Positions 55,915 through 64,000 of a stretch of 64,000 bases of DNA are shown here, piece by piece (the stretch's first letter is position 1; each line of letters opens with the position of its first letter). Source of the stretch: Tubulanus polymorphus (Eukaryota > Nemertea > Palaeonemertea > Tubulaniformes > Tubulanidae); the NCBI RefSeq assembly GCF_964204645.1, contig NC_134028.1, positions 15,615,263 to 15,679,262 on the forward strand. Direction: 5' to 3'. Both the position numbers and the translations under genes were made by a program. The notes under the pieces are model-generated. The model searched no databases, was not told the origin of the DNA, and saw only the letters and a list, made by a program, of their open reading frames with translations.

Positions 55915-58285
55915 CTTAAATGAGAAAAAGATAGCCTAAACAATACTGGTGAAGTCGAAAGAAAATTCCATAGAACATGTTGGACAGATTTGTGTACCCA
56001 GTCCAATATTATATCGTAATCAATGATCAGAAAAAATTATCAGATGAATTTACCATTTTTAGGGTTTTCTGACTTTCGTCGAAAACCCTTTTGTAATTCT
56101 GTTGATTGTTATTATTATTATTTACATATTTTCCACTTTTTTTCGCACATAAAATTCATCTTCTATCAGATTCGACAACTAACTGCTTCTAATTGAAATG
56201 TAGAATTCTGATAGTAATATAACACGCATTCGCTCCGCGTAGATTATATCTATGCACTCTCCGTCCTATTTTAAACTTAAAATTACTTACTGAAAGATGA
56301 CACCGGATGATAGTAGCAATCGCGACTCGCCCTGTCGGGTACTCCCACTAACGATAAAAACAACGTCCTGTCCTGTGGCATGGTGGATAAGGTGTTTGAC
56401 TCCCAACTGAGAGGTCGAGGGTTCGAAGCCTAGTGAAACCATGCCTTATCACAGTACAGCGCCGGCGCGCAACCATTGTTTTATTAATGAAACAACATGG
56501 TGGATGGGTGAAATCATTTTCGGCTTAAATTTATCGCGAGTTTTAGGACTTTAATGAATTTCACGAAACCATGATTTCTAAAATGAGTCAATTGATTAAT
56601 TCTATTCGTAAATCAATTTACGTTGGCTACATTTCCTGAAGATTTCGGGGTAGCAAATGAGTAGGCCTACTCGGTGAAGCAATGATCATTGTTGGCTACT
56701 TACTTAATGCCTAGCTTTTTTAGGGGATGTGCCTAGAATAGATTAAGGCCCCTTAATATAATGGGTAGAGCCAGTCAGTGGAATGCCTTAATAGCAGCTA
56801 GTTATGGCCTGGTTTACACTGAATGTGCATGACAATTTATTTTGATTACTTTCTTTCCAGCTATTATTCGTGGAATGAACTGGGCACTACGGTCTTCAAT
56901 TCGTTTGCGGATTCTTGCAGGAATATTAAACCACAGTGCGCAAATGTACGTTTCAAATTAGGCTTTTTCGACATTGACAGCCAAAGACGTAACTTAACAC
57001 GCTAACTGAAGTGCAACTGTCTCAGATGCTGTAAGTACTTGACGTTTTGCGTAATTTCTTTTTTTTGTAATGCAATATTTGAATTAGTAATCAGTCTGCT
57101 AACGTACATGCAGAATTGGATTCATTGTAATTATGGGATGATAATTCATGGGTGTCACGAGTCCTGCGACATACCCTTGATATGAAGCTTTTTTAATGTT
57201 AATCATTGACTTGTTTTGGAGTAAACTGAATAGCCCTTAAAATACCAATGCCACGTGGCTTGGTGTCTATGCTCTACGAGACTGTAGTAATAGATTTTCA
57301 CAACAAACTCATGATTTCAAATAGTCTCCTAAGATATTTATATATTATTTCGCTCCTTACCTAAGTAATTCTTACATTTGATTGCTTAATTACAGATGGA
57401 AAGAGGTCAGATGGCATGAAAATCGACTGTGGCTGACTAATTGGCGCTAGTAACCAAAATGCTTCAATCATCAGGGGTAGACAAATTAGCCGAAGATGAA
57501 TGAAAACTTCACCTTGATGATCATCAGTTGATTTTGCTGTAATTATTTGCCTGGATATATCCTTCATTTCAAAATCTGTCTTCAGTAGAATTTCTTTCAA
57601 TAAAATATTTTGAAGATTGAATTTGAATTGATCTTAAAACCAGAGAAAGCATTCAAAAATTTAGAAAATCCTTGACTCATAATCAAATTATGTGAAGTCA
57701 GTTAAGGTCTTTTTGGTCGAATCAAGCCGAGGGCTCAGGTGACAAAACTCAATTCCTCACTGTCTTATAATGCCGAGTACGACGGAGTTTACACACTGAA
57801 ACACGTTGGGCTGTGTAAGTGTAATTTGGATAAGTCCACAATATAATGACCGCCCTGCCCCGCTGCATCTGAGACGTCAACAAGTAAGACTGTATTGCTT
57901 CGATGACAAACTTACTCCTACGCAAGATGACCATCCAATTCAAATGTAAATTAAGAAAGAAAACAACAAAACTAGTTGGGTTGATCAACAAAAATAAATC
58001 AATAGTTTATTACAATACTTCAATTTCAAAATAAGGATAGGAGAAAAGTGAACAATAAGTGTGTTTGCCATGCGTTTTTAAATATTTCCCAAGAATATAT
58101 CTTTTTCTGGCCACCACCTGCCTCGACGACATCAGACTTTTTCGAGATTTTCGCTAAAAATACGAAACAAGACAAAATTGATGGATGGGAATCATACATG
58201 CTACAATTCACTTTTACTGCGAACATTGGAATGAGCTAAAGCAATTTGCTAGGAGGAAAAATTGAGTCAAATGATGTTTCACTAG
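55915..58285. other. Intergenic, no gene recognised
   Basis: AT-rich apart from the SINE at 56371-56446 and a short hairpin at 56061-56089 (outer stem AGGGTTTTC). The open frames at 56823-57005 and 58048-58239 show no domain or splice support. Confidence 0.5.
56371..56446 (+). repeat. tRNA-derived SINE head
   Basis: GGCATGGTGGATAAGGTG (A-box-like TGGATAAGG) is followed by GAGAGGTCGAGGGTTCGAAG (B-box GGGTTCGAAGCC) at tRNA-like spacing. GGCATGGT pairs with ACCATGCC at the end, but a standard cloverleaf of normal length and anticodon stem does not form. It is probably a SINE rather than a tRNA gene. Confidence 0.55.
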
Positions 58286-58294
58286 TTATAATAT

Positions 58295-58396
58295 GATGAT
58301 AAAGATGATTCCAATGACAATAAACCTATCATACCAGAAAATAAATCAAATCATAAAGTCATTGAAACTAAATCTAAATTATTATTAATGGATTAA
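58295..58396 (+). pseudogene. C-terminal tail of a truncated Polinton ORF
   Basis: An open stretch of 33 codons, DDKDDSNDNKPIIPENK and onwards to a TAA, has the same base composition as the genes that follow. It has no start codon, and a stop lies just upstream (58289-58291). It looks like the end of a gene whose 5' part is lost at the element border. Confidence 0.4.
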
Positions 58397-58403
58397 AATA
58401 AGA

Positions 58404-59514
58404 TGAAAAAAGAACAATATTTAAGAGATTTATATTATAACCCAGAAAGTGAAGTATCATATTCTAACGTTTCAGAATTATGGAATAAATTAAATCTGAT
58501 AATGAAAATGGCGCCATACGGCACCCACACGGTGATATAGAATATAGTGAATTAAAATCATGGTTACAAAATCAACCAACATATCAAATCCACAAGAAAA
58601 TGGATAAAACTTATTTAACAAGAAAAGTTATGGTTTCATATATCGATCAACAATGGCAAGCAGATTTAATTGATATGAAGAACTTAGAGGAATACAACAA
58701 AGGATATTTCTGGATATTAAATATTATAGACATATTCAGTAGATACGCATGGTCAATTCCAATCAAAAATAAAACTGGTATAGAAGTGACAAATGCTTTT
58801 AAAAATATATTTGAAGAAGCTATTCCAGATAAGATACAATTTGATGAAGGTAAGGAATTTTATAACAAACATTTTAAAAAACTATTATCTGATAACGATG
58901 TAGATTATTTTTCAACACACTCAGATAAAAAAGCATCTATTATAGAAAGATTTAATAAAACATTGAAAACTAGAATGTGGAAATATTTTACTGCTAACGA
59001 AACATATAAATATATCGATGTATTAGATGATTTAGTGAAAGGTTATAATAATTCTAAACATAGTTCTATAAATATGAAACCTATACAAGCTAGAAAAGAA
59101 GATAATTCAGAAATAGTTTGGAATAATTTATATGGAGCATTTGTTACACATGATTTTGGAGAACCAAAATTTAAAATTGGACAACACGTTAGAATATCTA
59201 AATATAGAAACACCTTTTATAAAGGTTATACTCCAAATTTTACTGAAGAAATATTTAAAATTAAAAAGATAATATTAACTAAACCTTTTGTTTATAAATT
59301 AGAAGATCTAAAAGATGAAGAAATATTAGGTTATTTCTATGAACAAGAATTATCACTTGTACCAAACCCAGATGAAATAGAATACAAAATAGAAAAAGTA
59401 TTGAAAACAAAAACTCTTAAAGGAAAAAAGTATTCTTTGGTGAAATATAAAGGATATGATAATAAATTTAATGAATGGATTTTATCTAGTAAAATTAAAA
59501 GAATAAATGAATAA
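58404..59514 (+). pseudogene. Polinton-type integrase with C-terminal chromodomain
   Basis: rve-type DDE integrase that inserts the element. The gene probably starts at ATG 58404 (MKKEQYLRDLYY). A frame change near 58495 separates this N-terminus from the long frame, whose internal ATG is at 58600. Counting from that Met, the catalytic residues are Asp22 (ADLIDM), Asp82 (QFDEGKEF) and Glu116 (IERFNKTLK). A GQHVRISK block follows, then a chromodomain at about 257-300 (YKIEKVLKT...YSLVKYKGYDNKFNEWI), expected to bind histone tails. The 3' end overlaps the ATPase start by 8 bp. Apart from the 5' frameshift the gene is intact. Confidence 0.88.
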
Positions 59515-60118
59515 AGATTTATTTATATTTGAACCGCATAATATGTTAGTTACTGGTGTAACAAACTGTGGTAAAACACATTTCATATTAGATTTGTTAG
59601 AAACTATTTATAAGAATCATTTTGATAATATAATATTATTTTGTCCTACTTATGAAATGAATAAAACATATAATAGAGACATAGTTAAGATAAAAAAGTT
59701 TATTATATTAAATCCTAAAACAGTAAAAGAAAATTTAGATAATTGTATTAAAATAGCAATTGATACTTATAAAGGATCAAATACATTATTCATTGTAGAT
59801 GATTGCGCAAATTTACATGATTCAAAAGTGAGAGAAAGTGAGTTATGTTACTTAGCTTTCTCTGGGAGACATTTTGGGATAACAACATGGGTTTTAAATC
59901 AAAAATATAATTCAATTGTTAAAGACTTTAGGGAGAATATAAGATTTCTAGTTTTATTTTATAACAAAGATAAAAAATCTATGCAACAATCATTGGAAGA
60001 AAATCAAATTATACCTACTGAATTACATGATGAATATATGAATAAATTAAAGAATAATAAAGGTTCAAAATCATTACTGAGATTACAATTTCCCTATGAA
60101 TACAAATTTATAAAATAA
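59507..60118 (+). CDS. A32/FtsK-like DNA-packaging ATPase
   Basis: 203 residues, intact. Walker A is GVTNCGKTH (residues 17-25), Walker B is TLFIVDDCA (about 97-105), and the later motif SGRHFGITTWVLNQ matches the sensor region of the packaging ATPases of Polintons and related DNA viruses. The start ATG overlaps the end of the integrase gene, as is common in compact viral-type genomes. The length is near the usual 200-250 residues. The last ~80 bp are duplicated downstream (60285-60363). Confidence 0.88.
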   Translation: MNKDLFIFEPHNMLVTGVTNCGKTHFILDLLETIYKNHFDNIILFCPTYEMNKTYNRDIVKIKKFIILNPKTVKENLDNCIKIAIDTYKGSNTLFIVDDCANLHDSKVRESELCYLAFSGRHFGITTWVLNQKYNSIVKDFRENIRFLVLFYNKDKKSMQQSLEENQIIPTELHDEYMNKLKNNKGSKSLLRLQFPYEYKFIK

Positions 60119-60452
60119 CTATTTGTATACCTATGTATTAGATACCCTAATACCTGATACCCCATTAGATACCCTAATACCTGATACCCTATTAGATACC
60201 TTAAATACTTACAACCCCCTTTTTTAAAATAAATATTTTTTATACAATTTTCAACCAATTTATTTTTATTTTTCAACAAATATATGAATAAGTTTGAAAA
60301 TAATAAAGGTTATTTATTATTACCGAGGTTTCAATTTCCATATGAATATAAGTTTATCAAATAAGATATTTTATGTATTAGATTGTATTAGATTGTATTA
60401 GATATGTATTAGATACCTTGAATACCTTAAATACTTAAAACCCCCTTTTTAC
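60038..60452 (+). repeat. Tandem duplication of the ATPase 3' end and following spacer
   Basis: The end of the ATPase gene plus spacer (60038-60262) is repeated, diverged, at about 60283-60470. Both copies contain an AATAATAAAGGT start, TTTCC-TATGAATA and the phrase 'cttaaatactta.aaccccc'. The first spacer also has short TAATACCTGATACCC repeats (60145-60200). The region separates the plus- and minus-strand gene blocks. Confidence 0.75.
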
Positions 60453-60483
60453 TATTATTTTATACAATTTTCAACCTTTATTA

Positions 60484-61387
60484 TTATTTGATTGTTAGAT
60501 AATTAATTTCTGAATCACTTTCATCATCACTCTCCAATTCATTATCAGGCCCTAACAATTTATTCAAATGCTCTACCGTATCTTCATAAATAATTGGTTT
60601 ATTTTTATACTTATTCTTCACCCTTTTTACCGCATCATCAATAGTTTCTTCTTTATGTTTCATAGAATCTTTATTATCAATATGCTTATCTGTAACTTTA
60701 TTTTCATTATCATCTTTATTAGTGTTTGCTCCTAATATTTAATTTACAGTGTTTGAATCTAATATTTTCTTAGCATCGGTTAAATCTAATTCATCTTTAT
60801 TAGGTGTTGCTAATAAAAAATCTTCATATAATTCTTTACCATTTACTTTTTTATTTGAAACAAATTTTGTAACATATCTAAATGGGTGTTCTATAAATTC
60901 TCTTAAACCAACACGTTCTATAACATTAGTAATATGTCAATTTGTATTCATATGTTTATTCTTTACAATAATCACAATAATTTCTATTTTCACTAACATT
61001 TAATATTATTGCATTATTATATGTAGAAGGTATTACATTATTTGATGTAGAGGGTATTACATTATTAGATGTAGTAGGTATTACATTATTAGATGTAGAA
61101 GGTATTACATTATTAGATGTAGAAGGTATTAAATTATTAGATGTAGTAGGTATTACATTATTAGATGTAGTAGGTATTACATTATTAGATGTAGTAGGTA
61201 TTACATTACTTAAATTATCAACAACACCACTTTTATAATTATCGATTTCTATTAGTTTAGTTTTATAAATTTTGAAAATAGGATCAAATATCAAAGCTAT
61301 ATTACAAGGTATAACATAATACAAACCATCATTATTTTCATATGTATCGATGTATGGAATATGTTTATATACTTTACCTCCTTCCAT
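60484..61387 (-). pseudogene. Polinton protein with 8-residue repeats and Cys-His motif, broken
   Basis: Start ATG at 61387 (MEGGKVYKHIPYID). Residues around 60-125 are eight tandem copies of VIPTTSNN-like octapeptides. The first frame stops at 60956 right after NYCDYCKE. One base over, a frame carries on with HMNTN and then LREFIEHPFRYVTKF to TAA at 60484-60486, interrupted by TGA (60941-60939) and TAA (60741-60739). The CDYC pair before the shift and His residues after it suggest a zinc finger spanning the break. I do not know the function. Confidence 0.55.
61011..61205 (-). repeat. 24-bp in-frame tandem repeat, 8 copies
   Basis: Units such as 'gtagtaggtattacattatt' with 'agat' repeat every 24 bp and encode the octapeptide V-I-P-T/S-T-S-N-N. 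The frame is kept throughout. Confidence 0.92.
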
Positions 61388-61419
61388 TTATTATATGAAT
61401 TTTTATTAAAGTTAAAATT

Positions 61420-62664
61420 TTAATACATAACACTATTCAATTGAGAATTTACAATATTTAATAGCGCGTCAGATATAATATAAATGTGCATTTTGAAATT
61501 TAGGCTTCGTTTTTTCTTTGTCATGAATAATTGTATTCCATCTTTAGTGTTTTGTAATTTTTTTCCAGAACCATGTAATGAATTATCCTCTGTTGTTCTA
61601 AAATCTAACCATAATGCATATTTATTACCGGTATAATAATCAATTTGATTAATATTACAATTTTCAGATGATTTCACTTTTTCATTCATAAAATGTTTTC
61701 TAATTTCTGGCCATTGATCAATCATTCTCATTCCTTGACAAAATATTTTATTTGCTATTCCTTCGATAGTTATTTCTACTTTTGTTATTTCAGGATTATA
61801 ATACTTATCAACCTGTATTGCGCCATTAGAATATGTTGCAATGGTAAAAAATATTAATATACCTTTAATAGATCTTCTTGGGAAGTTAATATTCTCATTA
61901 ATAATTTCATCATTTGCATTAATAGTTACAGTTTTAAATTTATCAATATAATCATATAATAATGAAAATCCTTGATTGTATTGAGTTTGAATTATACTTG
62001 AAATATTTTCATCAGTAACTGTATCATATTCTAAACATATATTCGATAATTTATAACCCATATCTTTAACAACGCTAGATAATAAAATTTCATTAACAGG
62101 AGCAAATGTTATTTCGAATATAACATCTTCTTGAATTGCGTATTTATATAAAGGTGCATTATTATTTATCAATTCAAAGTCTAATGGAATTTTATATTTG
62201 CTTCCATATATACTTTTTATCAATTTATCTACAGCATTAGTTAATATTGCATTATTTGCTTCTGATCTTAATTTATTTTGGTTTTCTGATTGGATGCCTT
62301 GAAATATCATATTATTTCTATTTTCTTTAGTTAACCATAAATCTTTATAATGCATAAATAAATTATAATCATCTAATGAGAAAACTGTTTCTGGATCTTT
62401 ATAGTTAATTTTTTAATCAAATATCTTCCAACATTATCAACAACATAATTATTATTATTACCGAGTACTTTTATATCGGCTGATAAATAAATACTATTAG
62501 GAACATAAAAAAGTATTTTGTGTTAATCTAGGAATTCTAACATATAAAGTTACATCGGGATTAATATTAGAAGGATTATGAGTAATTATATGATGTGATC
62601 TTTCTGCTTTAATAGCATTAGATATTCTATGATTCTTAGAAGGATTGATATAACTCCCACTCAT
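61420..62664 (-). pseudogene. Probable Polinton major capsid protein, frameshifted
   Basis: A beta-rich, ~415-residue protein without signal or membrane segment, beginning at ATG 62664 (MSGSYINPSKNHRIS). The first frame breaks near 62510, a second segment (VPNSIYLSADIKVLG) runs to about 62400, and the third, long frame runs from 62355 (or slightly before) to TAA near 61422. Recognisable features of this Polinton-associated family are the helical LTKENRNNMIFQGIQSENQ start, the ALWLDFRTTEDNSLHGSGKK block and the C-terminal SDALLNI. Its position next to the packaging ATPase, size and composition fit a double jelly-roll capsid protein. This is a family impression, not a structural proof. Confidence 0.6.
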
Positions 62665-62704
62665 TTATTTAACAAAAAAATTAATTATTTATTTTTGATC
62701 ATGG
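62393..62704 (-). other. Spacer and capsid-gene 5' region
   Basis: It contains the frameshifted 5' third of the capsid-like gene (to 62664) and a 40-bp AT spacer to the next gene upstream. No separate gene is seen. Confidence 0.5.
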
Positions 62705-64000
62705 TTACTTGATATTTTTTGATATCATATTTACTAACCCAAAAATAATTTCACTTACAACTGTAATTAAAAATAAAATAATATGTTCAGCAGCAAAGTT
62801 AAAATTGTTTCCTGCAGATTTCAATATAAAACCAACAATTGATGCAATAATTCCTGGTAATGCTGCAGCAGATTTTTTAGATAGTTCCCATAAATATTTT
62901 GCTAATTTCTTTAAACCATCCTTAACTTTATCTTGTATAGAATTATTATCATTCGGGGGTGTATCTGGTTTATTGGGTGTAGGTGTAGATTAAAATGAAT
63001 TTGATATTGCCAAACCAATTGTTGTAAATACCATAGTTACAGCTGTTAGAATTGAAAGAATTGTTATACCTTCTAACTTAAATAATAATCTTATTCTGTC
63101 TTTTAATGATATTTTAGAATTTGGTTTAATCAACAAATCTTTAAAAATAACTTTTAATTTTTTAATATGATTAAGATCATATGATTTTAATAATATATCT
63201 CTTTCTTCTTTTTGTAATTTTATGTTATATTTTAAATCATCTATTTCTTTTACTAAAGCTAACTTTATGCTTTCATAATCAGGTTCATCTCTATTTAATT
63301 CTAATTGTTCTAATTTTTCATTTGCAATAGCTAATTCTTTTTCTAACATGGTTATTTTAGAAAATCTCATATTAATATTAGCATTTACATCAGCTGATTC
63401 TTGAATACCTTTAATTTCTCTACGTGTTTGTTCAGGAAATGCTTCTAATTCTTCATCAGTTAATTTAAGAAATCCTTTTTCTAGTAAAGATTGTATTCGA
63501 TTTATTCCAGTTTCAGTACCGGGTGTATCTAAAATATTATTCATCTCTTCTTCAGAATCTCTTAATCTATCAATTTGTTTTTCTAATGTTAATTGTAATT
63601 GACTTGAATCATTATCAATTTGTTGAATATCTCTTCTCGATGTTTCAGGTGTTGAAGATCTTAATCTATCTGATCGATCTCCATACTCTTCCATTTCCGT
63701 TTTTGAATTTTTATCGATTATTTTAAATAAGTCATCAATTCTTTGACTAAATACTCTTATATTATCATCTCTTTCTTCTTGTGTAAAATCAGTTATTTCA
63801 TTACTATTACTTATTCTCTTAATTTTATCTGAACCTAATTTTCTCAAAGTTGATTCCGCTAATATTTTATTTAGTTTTGTTCTTTGATCAGTGATATCAA
63901 TATAATAATCACCATCCAAACGATAATAATATTTACCTTTAAAAAGTTTTAATTTTTTTACTAAACGTCTGGCGCCTCTATCATTTATATTATATCCAGA
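62705..64000 (-). pseudogene. Polinton coiled-coil/membrane protein, partial at right edge
   Basis: The frame is open from the window edge to a TAA at 62992-62990, then continues in the same frame to TAA at 62707-62705. The N-terminal part in view reads LVKKLKLFKGKYYYRLDGDYYIDI. The middle is long, charged and coiled-coil-like (SQRIDDLFKIIDKNSK, KLEQLELNRDE). A hydrophobic segment, ITILSILTAVTMVFTTIGLA, lies just before the first stop, and beyond it come a Pro/Asn linker and another hydrophobic pair (ALPGIIASIVGFILKS, IILFLITVV). The homogeneous composition suggests one ~440-residue-plus protein with a nonsense codon, possibly a virion membrane or minor capsid component; unproven. Confidence 0.5.

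Larger units (their letters stand above)
58286..64000 (+). mobile_element. Polinton/Maverick-like element, decayed, cut by right edge
   Basis: A strongly AT-rich block with compact, mostly uninterrupted ORFs, unlike the spliced host genes. It holds a chromodomain integrase and an A32/FtsK-like packaging ATPase on the plus strand (8-bp overlap). On the minus strand it holds a Cys-containing repeat protein, a probable capsid protein and a coiled-coil/membrane protein that continues past the window. The integrase plus packaging-ATPase pair is diagnostic of Polintons. No polymerase B or protease is in view. The left boundary (about 58250-58290) is where coding-like AT-rich sequence starts; terminal repeats cannot be matched because the other end is outside. 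Confidence 0.85.

Noticed and set aside
56371-56446. Functional tRNA gene
   Set aside because: A and B boxes are present, but no normal cloverleaf with a 7-bp acceptor stem and anticodon arm can be drawn; a SINE head is more likely.
56823-58239. Small ORFs upstream of the Polinton
   Set aside because: Short, without domain signatures, repeats or exon borders; consistent with chance.
60484-64000. Stop-codon reassignment to explain in-frame TAA/TGA in the Polinton genes
   Set aside because: Frameshifts occur alongside the stops, and the integrase and ATPase use normal stops; ordinary decay is simpler.

Overview
The window looks like a stretch of a marine invertebrate nuclear genome (a mollusc, another spiralian or a basal deuterostome; I cannot fix the phylum). 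The evidence is spliced genes with GT-AG introns, animal gene families (dermatopontin, aquaporin) and a load of transposable elements typical of such genomes. Short runs containing AGGCCTA are scattered through it, which fits but does not prove this. Host genes occupy only a small fraction. There is no bacterial-style operon, CRISPR or rRNA locus.

Layout. 1-12.1 kb: a decayed PIF/Harbinger transposase cut by the left edge, several inverted-repeat elements (one about 4.5 kb with roughly 440-bp arms and a palindromic satellite core), a LINE fragment and a 60-bp minisatellite. 12.17-20.19 kb: a complete but broken Ty3/gypsy retrotransposon (194-bp LTRs, target duplication CTTG). 20.2-25.3 kb: mostly non-coding, with a Penelope-like element (RT end plus GIY-YIG) inside a repeat copy. 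25.3-29.2 kb: a GC-richer stretch, a decayed BEL/Pao pol and a 49-bp tandem array. 29.4-33.8 kb: copies of a palindromic MITE with nested insertions, a tRNA-derived SINE and a LINE 3' end. 34.3-37.5 kb: the last three exons of an unrecognised host gene, with a 2.36-kb inverted-repeat element filling the last intron. 38.34-45.92 kb: a second, younger Ty3/gypsy element (231-bp LTRs, target duplication TGAA). 46.0-48.7 kb: two tandem dermatopontin-like pseudogenes. 49.7-50.2 kb: aquaporin exons. 51.6-55.9 kb: an eight-exon MULE-type transposase/SWIM gene, followed in the same frame by a Ulp1-like protease with a PHD-like finger. 58.3-64 kb: a decayed Polinton/Maverick-like element running off the right edge.

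The most unusual observation is that both Ty3/gypsy elements, which are well diverged from each other, carry a third ORF between pol and the 3' LTR that reads as an SGNH/GDSL-type hydrolase. In each element a consensus 3' splice site sits directly before its ATG. This is the position and likely expression mode of an env gene, but the product looks like an esterase. The ORF is intact in the younger copy even though gag and pol there are broken.

Limits: everything was read by eye. Family names rest on motifs, exon limits on splice consensus and frame continuity, and no searches were run.
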